A stretch of DNA of 41,739 nucleotides from the NCBI GenBank assembly GCA_028821145.1, contig JAPPHC010000069.1, positions 698 to 42,436 of the forward strand, written 5' to 3'. The notes beneath the pieces were generated by a model, which searched no databases, was not told the DNA's origin, and worked only from the letters and a program-made list of their open reading frames with translations. Positions 7,746-14,830 of this stretch are shown here, one piece after another. The first letter of the stretch is position 1; the number at the start of each line of letters is the position of its first letter. The position numbers and the translations under genes are program-made. This DNA comes from Gammaproteobacteria bacterium. Lineage in GTDB: Bacteria; Pseudomonadota; Gammaproteobacteria; Steroidobacterales; Foliamicaceae.

Positions 7746-8802
7746 CCGGAAGGCGGGCCGCGGGGTCCTGGAAGACCGCGTCTTCCGGCTGCCCGGTGGC
7801 TTCATTCCAGGCGACCGTGCGCACGGCGTTGTCGTGAAGCCTGTAGTGCACCGCACTGCGCCCGGTATGCACATCCACGAACTGCCAGCCGGTGGCGTCG
7901 CGCTCGAAGAACGGGCCGGCGCGGTTCATCGGCACGGTCAGCACCGGCAGGTAGTGCTCCGCGTGCACATAGCTGCCGGGATAGGGCCAGGGCCAGGCGG
8001 TGGCCATGGCCGAAGTGAAGGCGATGTTGCCGATCTGGTTGTACTGGATCTGATGCACGTGTCCGTACAGCACGGTCACCTTGTCGAACTGAGCGAGTAT
8101 GGCCTGCACCTGCTCGGCGTCGTCGGTCCAGAAGTTCCAGCCCTTGTAGATCTTCTGCAGCGGCGAATGGGAAATCACCACGATGGGCGTGTCCTTGTCC
8201 ACGCCGGCCAGGTCGTTCTTCAGCCATTCCCGCTGCTTGTCGCCCACCATGAACGGCGAGCCGTTCGGATTGTCCAGTCCCGCCATCTCGTTCATCCGCT
8301 GCTCCGCCGTCTGCCAGCGGTCGAACGTCCACTCATCGTGCGTCACGATGGAGTTGAGCAGCACGAAGTGCACGCCCTTGTGGTCGAAGCTATAGTAGTG
8401 CGGACGCTTGAACAGGTCCGACCAGTACTCGCCGAGATCGAGGTAGTAGTCGTGCTCGCCCAGAATGGGATAGATGTCGTAGTTCAGTGCCGAAAGCAGT
8501 TCCGCCCCGTGGTCCAGTTCCGGCCGGGTCCCGAGCTGCGCCAGGTCGCCGCCGTAGATCACGAAGTCCGGCTTCGGGCTCAGTAGATTGGCTTCCGCCA
8601 CCGCGCGGATCAGCCCGCGGTCCCAGTTGCGCACGAACTCGGTCCCTCGGATGTGCTGGATATGCGAGTCGGAAATGAAGGCAAAGCTGAACTCCGCCGA
8701 CTGCTCGCTGCTGCCCAGCTTCACGTAAGTGAGCGGCAGCGTGCCGACCGCCGCCATGCTGGCCGCCCGCTGGATGAATTTGCGTCTGTTGCTCTGAATC
8801 AT
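7741..8802 (-). CDS. Tat-exported calcineurin-like metallophosphoesterase
   Basis: The 353-residue protein has a twin-arginine signal (NRRKFIQRAASMAAVG) and the full metallophosphoesterase set in order: ISDSHIQH, YGGDLAQLG, GEHD (the usual GNHD with Glu for Asn), VISHSPL and YGHVHQ. It should hold two metal ions and hydrolyse a phosphoester in the periplasm; the substrate is unknown. The start is ATG 8802 with AAGGAG about 9 bases upstream. The GNHD-to-GEHD change is worth noting because the Asn normally helps bind metal and phosphate. It lies 58 bases downstream of the radical SAM gene and may be in the same transcript. Confidence 0.85.
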   Translation of the reverse strand: MIQSNRRKFIQRAASMAAVGTLPLTYVKLGSSEQSAEFSFAFISDSHIQHIRGTEFVRNWDRGLIRAVAEANLLSPKPDFVIYGGDLAQLGTRPELDHGAELLSALNYDIYPILGEHDYYLDLGEYWSDLFKRPHYYSFDHKGVHFVLLNSIVTHDEWTFDRWQTAEQRMNEMAGLDNPNGSPFMVGDKQREWLKNDLAGVDKDTPIVVISHSPLQKIYKGWNFWTDDAEQVQAILAQFDKVTVLYGHVHQIQYNQIGNIAFTSAMATAWPWPYPGSYVHAEHYLPVLTVPMNRAGPFFERDATGWQFVDVHTGRSAVHYRLHDNAVRTVAWNEATGQPEDAVFQDPAARLPA

Positions 8803-8860
8803 CGCTCTCTCCTTATCCGCGCACGATGCGCCTCGGACCGCCCCGATAACAAGTAGAGCA

Positions 8861-9748
8861 TCATGCCAGTTCGCTGCACGAGGAGCCGTAGGCGAAGCAG
8901 CTGTAGCAGCGGTGGTGGCGGAGCATGACGCGCTTGCCGAGGCTATCCGCGAGGTTGCCCCCGAGGTCGAAGGACTCGTCGTCGTCCACCAGCGTGCAGG
9001 CGTAGACGCGCATGCGTCCCTGTTTCTTGACCACCATTTTCGAGAAGTAGCACATGAACGAGCGGCGCGACTCCTCGTCGTGATGCGTGGTCATGCAGTT
9101 TTCCGTGATCCGCCGCACCGCAGGGTTCGACCCGGGCGGCAGGAAATCCGGAAAAGACACAATGCGCGTGTCCGCGGGCAGGCCGTGCTCGGCGAACAGC
9201 TCGCGAAACGCCCCGTCCACCGCCGCTCCGTCCTCGCCCGCGTCGGACTGTCGGGCCAGCGACACGGCAAAGCCCCGCGCGTGCAGCGCCGCGAGGCTCT
9301 GCCAGGACTTCGCGAAGTTCCCTCTGCCGCGCGCCGCGTCGTGCCGCGCCGCATCCGCATAGTCGATGCTGATCCGAAAGCTGACCGGATAGGGCCGGGC
9401 GGCCAGCGATTCGATCTCGCCCAGGCGCCGGATCATCGGATCGGTGCCGTTGGTCAGCACCAGGCACGGCCCCAGGTTCGAGGCGTAACGCAGAATCCGG
9501 ATGAAGTCCTTGACGATGAAGGGTTCGCCGCCGGTAAACGAATATTGCCGTACGCCCAGCGACGCGGCCTCGTCGAGCAGCGGCTTCGCGTCCGCCAGCG
9601 TGATTCGCTGAATGCGATTGTCGCCCGGCCGGGAGCCTTCGAGGCAGAACGGGCAGGCGAGATTGCAGGCCGTCCCGGTGTGAAACCAAAGCTCGCGCAG
9701 GGCGCCGGGCTGAATGTAGCCGCGCGGTTCCATCGCGTCAGCCATCAT
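8861..9748 (-). CDS. Radical SAM protein with Cys-rich C-terminus
   Basis: The 295-residue enzyme carries the radical SAM cluster motif CNLACPFC (C28, C32, C35) and the SAM-binding FTGGEPF. The C-terminal third has six or more cysteines (ENCM, FMCYF, YACT, HRCYSC, SSC), suggesting a SPASM-like auxiliary iron-sulfur cluster. The reaction is not known. ATG 9748 is chosen because it overlaps the stop of the upstream flavoprotein gene as ATGA; a second ATG follows directly, and a longer frame to 9904 is an unlikely read-in through that gene. The coupling implies that the two proteins are made in a fixed ratio and act together. Confidence 0.82.
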   Translation of the reverse strand: MMADAMEPRGYIQPGALRELWFHTGTACNLACPFCLEGSRPGDNRIQRITLADAKPLLDEAASLGVRQYSFTGGEPFIVKDFIRILRYASNLGPCLVLTNGTDPMIRRLGEIESLAARPYPVSFRISIDYADAARHDAARGRGNFAKSWQSLAALHARGFAVSLARQSDAGEDGAAVDGAFRELFAEHGLPADTRIVSFPDFLPPGSNPAVRRITENCMTTHHDEESRRSFMCYFSKMVVKKQGRMRVYACTLVDDDESFDLGGNLADSLGKRVMLRHHRCYSCFAYGSSCSELA

Positions 9749-11199
9749 CGAAACCAGGATTTCAACAGACGCGCCGCGCGGGGCGTTAACCGGGTGCGCG
9801 CGTACTGGTCGGCCAGCCGGCGCAGGTATTCGGCGCGGGTCGGGTAAGGCAGCACGGCCTTGCCCACGGCGCCAAGCCCCAGACCGTTGGCCATGGCCAT
9901 GCATAGCGGCGCGATCTGTTCCCCGGCGTCATGTCCGACGATGGTAGCCCCCAGGATCGTGTCGCTGCCCCCGGCGGTCAACAACTCGACAAAGCCGTCG
10001 CGCTCGCCGGCGGTCCTGGCCCGGTCAAGCTCCCCGAACTTCACCCGGTAGCAGTCGAAGCCAACGCCTTCCTCGGCAAGCTGCGCCTGCGTTCGTCCGA
10101 CCTGGGCCACCTCCGGGTCCGTGTAGGTGCACTGTGGCACGATCAGTCCCCGGGTGCTGGCGGTGGGCGCAAACAGCGCGTTGCGTACGACGATGCGCGC
10201 CTGGGCGTCGGCGTTGTGCGTGAACGGCAGTCCGGAACAGACATCGCCGGCCGCGTAGATTCTCCGGTTCGTCGTGCGCAGCTTGTCGTCCACGGCAATG
10301 CGTCCCTCGCGCAACGCGACGCCTGCAGCCCCGAGGTTCAAACCCTCGACGTTGGCGCGCCGCCCCGCCGCGACAAGCAGGCGATCGGCCGTGACCGAAG
10401 CGCCGGGGGCGTGAACCGTCGGACGGCCGCCCTGCGAACTGATCCGGGTCACCTTCGAATCCAGGTGCAGGCTTACTCCGTCGGACTTGAGCGCGGCCGC
10501 CACCGCGTCGCTTGCCGAAGCAATCGCACCCGGAAGCACATGCCCGGCCATCTCGAAGAGGTGCACCTCGACACCGAGCCGGGCCATTGCCTGGGCCAGT
10601 TCGCAACCCACCGGGCCAGCGCCGAGAACCCCCAGCCGCCCGGGGGGCTCGGCCAGGTCGAAGAACGAATCGCTGGTGAGCGCATCGCAATCCTGCAGCC
10701 CCGGAATCCGCGGCAATTCGGCGCGCGCGCCGGTCGCGATCAGGAAGCGTCGTGCGGCCAGGCGCTGCCCGTCCACTTCCAGGCTGTTGCGGCCGGCGAA
10801 CCGGGCCGGTCCGAGGAAAACGTCCACGCCGCTTCGAACATAACGTTCCACCGAATCATGCGCCGCGATCTCCGAGCGGACTTGCCGGAGCCAGGCAAAG
10901 GCTTCGTCGAAGCCGGCATTCGGATTGCGCCGCGTAAATTCAAGAAGAGATTTGGAAGGCACGCATCCGACGTTCAGACAATCTCCGCCCATCGCCTTCC
11001 TTTCCACCAGTGCGACACGGGCGCCGAGGCCTGCCGCCGCAATCGAGGCGACCAGGCCGGCGGGCCCGGCCCCGATCACCACCAGGTGATAGTTCCGGCG
11101 GGGCTCCGGGTTGCGGTAGTTCTCGGGAAACACCAGTTCCCGCCAGCGGCGGTCATGGTCGTCGCCCGGATAGCGTTTGTGCTTGCCGTCTTGCCTCAA
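9745..11199 (-). CDS. Mercuric reductase-like pyridine nucleotide-disulfide oxidoreductase
   Basis: The 484-residue flavoprotein has an N-terminal FAD motif VIGAGPAGLVAS, the redox-active disulfide CLNVGC (C74, C79), an NAD(P)H-binding GAGPVGCELAQAMARLG, an AAGDVC FAD motif and a C-terminal dimerisation domain. It lacks the heavy-metal-associated N-domain and the C-terminal Cys pair of true MerA. The His-x4-Glu of lipoamide dehydrogenases is replaced by PYPTRAE (Tyr for His). It is therefore an orphan disulfide reductase whose substrate is unknown. The likely start is TTG 11199 with no strong ribosome site. Its stop overlaps the radical SAM start. Confidence 0.83.
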   Translation of the reverse strand: MRQDGKHKRYPGDDHDRRWRELVFPENYRNPEPRRNYHLVVIGAGPAGLVASIAAAGLGARVALVERKAMGGDCLNVGCVPSKSLLEFTRRNPNAGFDEAFAWLRQVRSEIAAHDSVERYVRSGVDVFLGPARFAGRNSLEVDGQRLAARRFLIATGARAELPRIPGLQDCDALTSDSFFDLAEPPGRLGVLGAGPVGCELAQAMARLGVEVHLFEMAGHVLPGAIASASDAVAAALKSDGVSLHLDSKVTRISSQGGRPTVHAPGASVTADRLLVAAGRRANVEGLNLGAAGVALREGRIAVDDKLRTTNRRIYAAGDVCSGLPFTHNADAQARIVVRNALFAPTASTRGLIVPQCTYTDPEVAQVGRTQAQLAEEGVGFDCYRVKFGELDRARTAGERDGFVELLTAGGSDTILGATIVGHDAGEQIAPLCMAMANGLGLGAVGKAVLPYPTRAEYLRRLADQYARTRLTPRAARLLKSWFR

Positions 11200-11310
11200 G
11201 CTCGGTTCCGTGCGGCGGCGCCGTTCAGTTCGTGTCGGCCATCCTACATTGAGTATCCGTGCCGCCCGGGGCCGAAAGATTCACTTGTGGGAAACCCGGT
11301 TCGAATTGGC

Positions 11311-11316
11311 TATGCT
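11311..11316 (+). promoter_or_regulatory. Possible -10 box upstream of modA
   Basis: TATGCT stands 7 bases before an in-frame ATG at 11324, and TTGTGG lies 20 bases upstream of it as a poor -35. If used, the mRNA would be nearly leaderless and modA would start at 11324 with a longer signal-peptide n-region. The sequence around it (CTATGCTGGCAGCCATG) resembles the HlyD-gene promoter at 26813. Confidence 0.35.
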
Positions 11317-11356
11317 GGCAGCCATGCTTTTTTCGGGCAGGGGACGGAACGGGACG

Positions 11357-12166
11357 ATGCGGCCTTTGAGCAAGGCCGTGCGGGTCCTTGCCGTCGGCGC
11401 GGTGCTCTGCGCGGGTAGCGCGCCGGCGCCCGCCCAGCCGACGCCTGCAACCCTGGTATTTGCCGCGGCCAGCACGATGGTTCCCCTTAACGATCTCGCG
11501 CAAACATTTGAGCGGGAACAGTTGCGGCGCGTGCGGTTCTCCTTCGCGGCCTCTTCGACGCTGGCCCGGCAGGTCATGCACGGCGCGCACGCGGACCTGT
11601 TCCTGTCCGCCAACCGCCAGTGGCTGGATCGTCTCGAGCGGGACGGTTTCCTGGCGGCCGGTTCGCGCCGCGAATTGTCCGGCAACCGGCTGGTCCTGAT
11701 CCGGCCTGCGAACAGCGGCGCGGACGTGATCCTGGCCCGTCCCGCTACGCTGCTGGAGGCGCTTGCGGACTTTCCGCTGGTGCTGGCGGACCCCGCGCAC
11801 GTACCGTCGGGCATATATGCGCGCGAGGCCCTTGAGTACCTGGGGCTGTGGAAACCTCTGCGGGGGCGTCTGGCATTCGCCGCCAATGCGCGCGCGGTGT
11901 CTGTGCGCGTGGCTCGCGGCGAGGCGCCGCTCGGCATTACCTACGCCAGCGAGCTGCGCGCGGAATCGGGCCTGGCCGCAGCCGCATTGCTTCCGGCGGA
12001 AAGCCATTCGCCGATCCGCTACGAACTGGCCCTGATTGAGCCGGCCGACAATCCGTCGGCGCGTGCCTACTACGAGTACCTGCTGAGCGAACTGGCGCAG
12101 GCTGTGTTTCTCAGGCACGGGTTCACACCTGTGAGGGCGGGACGCCCTCACCCCCAGGAGCGATGA
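11357..12166 (+). CDS. modA: Molybdate ABC transporter, periplasmic binding protein
   Basis: This 269-residue protein binds molybdate or tungstate in the periplasm for ModBC. It has a signal peptide (MRPLSKAVRVLAVGAVLCAG) and the ModA pattern: FAAASTMVPLNDLA, FSFAASSTLARQVMHGAHADLFLSA, LVLADPAHVPSGIYAREAL and GEAPLGITYASEL. ATG 11357 is preferred; ATG 11324 is an alternative. The C-terminus is odd: its last 11 residues (VRAGRPHPQER) are encoded by a REP-like palindrome, and equivalent tails are not expected in ModA. The stop overlaps the modB start as ATGA. Confidence 0.93.
   Translation: MRPLSKAVRVLAVGAVLCAGSAPAPAQPTPATLVFAAASTMVPLNDLAQTFEREQLRRVRFSFAASSTLARQVMHGAHADLFLSANRQWLDRLERDGFLAAGSRRELSGNRLVLIRPANSGADVILARPATLLEALADFPLVLADPAHVPSGIYAREALEYLGLWKPLRGRLAFAANARAVSVRVARGEAPLGITYASELRAESGLAAAALLPAESHSPIRYELALIEPADNPSARAYYEYLLSELAQAVFLRHGFTPVRAGRPHPQER
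12131..12157. repeat. REP-like palindrome, copy 1 (inside modA 3' end)
   Basis: A perfect 9-base stem (12131-12139 with 12143-12151) closes a GGA loop, followed by the conserved CCCCCAGG-type flank. It matches the core GAGGGCGGGACGCCCTC seen at 13684, 17657 and 38225. It encodes the modA C-terminus and ends just before the modB start, so the hairpin could also affect modB translation. Confidence 0.8.
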
Positions 12167-12840
12167 CGCCCGTCTGGGAAATCGCGGCGCTGTCGCTCAA
12201 GGTTTCGCTTTGGGCGGTGGCCTGTTCGCTTCCGGTGGGGATCGCCTGCGCCTGGGTGCTGGCACGCTGCCGCTTTCCGGGAAAGATCCTCCTCGACGGC
12301 CTCGTGCACCTGCCGCTGGTCACGCCGCCGGTGGTGGTGGGCTATCTGTTGCTGATCGTGCTGGGACGAAACGGCTGGCTGGGGCGGCTGTTCCACGACT
12401 GGTTCGGCATCACTTTCACGTTTACCTGGAAGGGCGCGGCCGTGGCCGCGGCGGTCATGGCCTTTCCGCTCATGGTCCGGGCCATCCGTCTCGGGATCGA
12501 GTCGGTGGACCGGCGCCTGGAAGAGGCGGCCCGGACACTGGGCGCGACGCCGGCGCGTTCGCTGTTTACCGTCACCCTGCCGCTTGCCGCGCCGGGCCTG
12601 CTGACCGGCACGCTGTTGGCTTTTGCGCGCTGTCTGGGCGAATTCGGCGCCACGATCACCTTCGTCTCCAACGTGCCCGGGCAGACCCGGACCCTGCCCC
12701 TGGCGATCTACACGCTGCTGCAGACGCCTGAAGGCGAAACCGCCGCCGCCTGGCTGGCCGGCGTATCGCTGGCGCTGGCCATAGTCGCGCTGGCGGGCTC
12801 GGAGCTGGCCGCGCGCGCGGTCCGCAAGCGCCTGAACTGA
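12163..12840 (+). CDS. modB: Molybdate ABC transporter permease
   Basis: The 225-residue membrane protein forms the molybdate channel with ModC. It has the expected five or so hydrophobic segments, the EAA-type loop contacting the ATPase (LEEAARTLGATPARSLFTV) and the ModB signature EFGATITFVSNVPGQTRT followed by LPLAIYTLLQTPEGE. The start is ATG 12163, overlapping the modA stop by 4 bases. Length and motifs are normal for ModB. modC follows after 13 bases, so modABC is one operon. No ModE-type operator was identified upstream. Confidence 0.95.
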   Translation: MTPVWEIAALSLKVSLWAVACSLPVGIACAWVLARCRFPGKILLDGLVHLPLVTPPVVVGYLLLIVLGRNGWLGRLFHDWFGITFTFTWKGAAVAAAVMAFPLMVRAIRLGIESVDRRLEEAARTLGATPARSLFTVTLPLAAPGLLTGTLLAFARCLGEFGATITFVSNVPGQTRTLPLAIYTLLQTPEGETAAAWLAGVSLALAIVALAGSELAARAVRKRLN

Positions 12841-12853
12841 CCGTACGCCCGCC

Positions 12854-13972
12854 ATGCTGAAGATCGACGCACGCAGGAAACTGGCCGACTTCGAGTGGCG
12901 GGTCCGGCTTGAGATCCGGCCCGGGATTACAGCCCTGTTCGGCCAATCCGGCGCGGGCAAGACTTCGCTGGTGAACATGGTCGCCGGCCTGCTCACGCCG
13001 GACGAAGGCGAGATCGCAATCGGCGGGACCTGCGTATTTTCGAGGCGCGAGGGCGTCAACCTGCCCCCCGAGCGGCGTCCGGTCGGCGTCGTCTTTCAGG
13101 ATGGCCGGCTGTTTCCGCACCTGAGCGTGCGTGGCAACCTTCAGTACGGCCGCCGAGGCGGAGCGCGGTCCGCGCCGACCCTTGAGGAAGTCGTCGAACT
13201 GCTGGAACTCGAGGCACTGCTCGGGCGGCGGCCCATGAGCCTTTCCGGAGGAGAACAGCAGCGCGTGGCGATCGGACGTGCGTTGCTCACCGCACCCGAC
13301 GTGCTGCTGCTGGACGAGCCGCTTGCCGGGCTGGACGGCGAGCGCCGCGGAGAAGTGCTGGGTTTTCTCGAGCGACTCAAGCGGGACAGCGACCGGGTCA
13401 TCGTCTACGTGACGCACCGCATTGAGGAAGTGGTGCGGCTGGCCGACCGCCTGGTCCTGATCGACCGTGGCGTGATCCGGTCGTCCGGGGAGCTTCAGGA
13501 CCTGCTGGGCCGCCCGGAGCTGCAAGCGTCGATCGGCCAGCAGAGCGCCGGGGCGCTGCTGCGTTGCCGGATTGAGCACATCGACGACGGCGATGGCTTG
13601 AGCCGCCTGTCGTGCTCCGGGCACACCCTGCTCCTGCCGCGGCTGGACCTGCAGTCCGGGAGCGAGGGCGTCGCGCCGTCGTCGAGGGCGGGACGCCCTC
13701 GCTCCCAAGGCGCCGATGTCGTGCTTCAGGTGCGCGCCGGCGACGTGTCGCTGTCCCTGGAGCCGCCCCGTCAAAGCAGCGTGCTGAACGTGATGAGCGG
13801 TATGGTCGAACGGGTCGTGCAGGAAGACGGCGCGCTTGCCGATGTGGTCGTCAACGTGGGCCAGACGCTGTGGGCGCGCGTTACCCGGCGCTCGGTGCGG
13901 GAACTCGGGCTTTCGACCGGCGTGCGGGTCTACGCCACGATCAAGGCCGCTTCGCTGTACTCCGCAAACTGA
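12854..13972 (+). CDS. modC: Molybdate ABC transporter ATP-binding protein
   Basis: The 372-residue ATPase drives molybdate import. It shows Walker A GQSGAGKT (30-37), Q-loop VFQDGRLFPHL, ABC signature LSGGEQQR (about 129), Walker B VLLLDEPLAGLD and switch His VTHRIEE, followed by a C-terminal molybdate-binding MOP domain (SVLNVMSGMV onwards). Residues 269-286 (GSEGVAPSSRAGRPRSQG) are encoded by a double REP-like palindrome inserted in frame between the linker and the MOP region. The protein is otherwise full length. Its 3' end overlaps convergent bioC by 32 bases. Confidence 0.94.
   Translation: MLKIDARRKLADFEWRVRLEIRPGITALFGQSGAGKTSLVNMVAGLLTPDEGEIAIGGTCVFSRREGVNLPPERRPVGVVFQDGRLFPHLSVRGNLQYGRRGGARSAPTLEEVVELLELEALLGRRPMSLSGGEQQRVAIGRALLTAPDVLLLDEPLAGLDGERRGEVLGFLERLKRDSDRVIVYVTHRIEEVVRLADRLVLIDRGVIRSSGELQDLLGRPELQASIGQQSAGALLRCRIEHIDDGDGLSRLSCSGHTLLLPRLDLQSGSEGVAPSSRAGRPRSQGADVVLQVRAGDVSLSLEPPRQSSVLNVMSGMVERVVQEDGALADVVVNVGQTLWARVTRRSVRELGLSTGVRVYATIKAASLYSAN
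13658..13706. repeat. REP-like double palindrome, copy 2 (in-frame inside modC)
   Basis: The outer arms at 13658-13672 and 13692-13706 are a perfect 15-base inverted repeat. Each half also folds alone: GCGAGGGCG-TCG-CGCCGTCGT (one mismatch) and TCGAGGGCG-GGA-CGCCCTCGC. This is the layout of two REP units facing each other. The element is 49 bases; together with flanking bases it keeps the modC frame open and adds about 17 residues. Confidence 0.85.
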
Positions 13973-14786
13973 TCTCCTCCAGCGGCACTTCCGTGGGTTC
14001 CCGGCGGCCGTTCGGCGGAGCGATCCAGGCCTGGCCGTATACCACTTCAATGCTGACGGCTACCATGCCGTCGGCGCCGCGTTGCGCTGCAAAGACTTCC
14101 TCCACGACCCGCCTGCGCCTGCGCCCGGTCAGGCCCGAAGACCCGGACATCATTGCCGGGCCAGCCCCGCAACGGCGCAGGTCGCCTTCCAGCGTGGCGT
14201 AGTCCGCGTACGGCACCGGAAATCGTTCGGCGCTCATGACCGGATCGGCAAAGCCAGCCTGCACCAGGGCGTCGCCCAGATGGTGCATGTCGAGCAGCGT
14301 TTCCGGATCGTCGACCAGGCCTGCGCCGCTGCGAGCGCGGCGCAGTTCCTTGAGCGTGTCCGGCCCGAACATCGAGAAGAAGACAAGGCCGGGCGAATCC
14401 AGCACACGCCGAAACTCGGCGAGCGCAGCGCCAATGGCCGGGCACCAGTGCAAGGCCAGGTTCGAGAACAGCAGTTGCGCGCAACCGTCGGCCAGCGGCA
14501 TCTGCTGCATGTCCCCGCAAATCCGCTGCCCGATCCCGGCGCGCAGCATGCCAAGCGAGCTGTCAAGCGACAGCACCCGGGCCTCGGGAAAGCGCCGGAG
14601 CAATTCGTCCCGCGCGCCCCCGGGACCGGCGCCGGCATCGACGATGCAGGCAGGGTCGATGCGCACCCACTCAAGTTGCTCCAGCATCCGGCGACGAATC
14701 TCCGCGTGGAGGAAATCGTGCCTGGCAAAGCCCGCCGCGGCGCGGTCAAAGGCGCGCCGGACTCGCCGGGGTCGAGGACGGGCCAT
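13941..14786 (-). CDS. bioC: Malonyl-ACP O-methyltransferase (biotin synthesis)
   Basis: The 281-residue SAM-dependent enzyme methylates malonyl-ACP to start pimeloyl synthesis for biotin. It has AFDRAAAGFARHDFLHAEI at the N-terminus, the SAM motif IVDAGAGPGG, LSLDSSLGM, FSNLALHWC and the BioC-specific FGPDTLKELR with MHHLGDALVQAGFADPVM. The start is ATG 14786. It overlaps modC at the 3' end by 32 bases. No bioFHD genes are in the window; comF, often a neighbour of bioC, lies 3.6 kb away. Confidence 0.92.
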   Translation of the reverse strand: MARPRPRRVRRAFDRAAAGFARHDFLHAEIRRRMLEQLEWVRIDPACIVDAGAGPGGARDELLRRFPEARVLSLDSSLGMLRAGIGQRICGDMQQMPLADGCAQLLFSNLALHWCPAIGAALAEFRRVLDSPGLVFFSMFGPDTLKELRRARSGAGLVDDPETLLDMHHLGDALVQAGFADPVMSAERFPVPYADYATLEGDLRRCGAGPAMMSGSSGLTGRRRRRVVEEVFAAQRGADGMVAVSIEVVYGQAWIAPPNGRREPTEVPLEEISLRSTAKRP

Positions 14787-14830
14787 TACGCAGGCGGACC
14801 TATGCCCGGCGGGCCGGAGCGGCGGTTAAC

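Noticed and set aside
9749-9904. Longer radical SAM protein starting at 9904
   Set aside because: The extra 52 residues would lie wholly inside the upstream flavoprotein gene and are Arg, Pro and Gly-rich without a motif. The ATGA overlap at 9748 is a normal coupled start.
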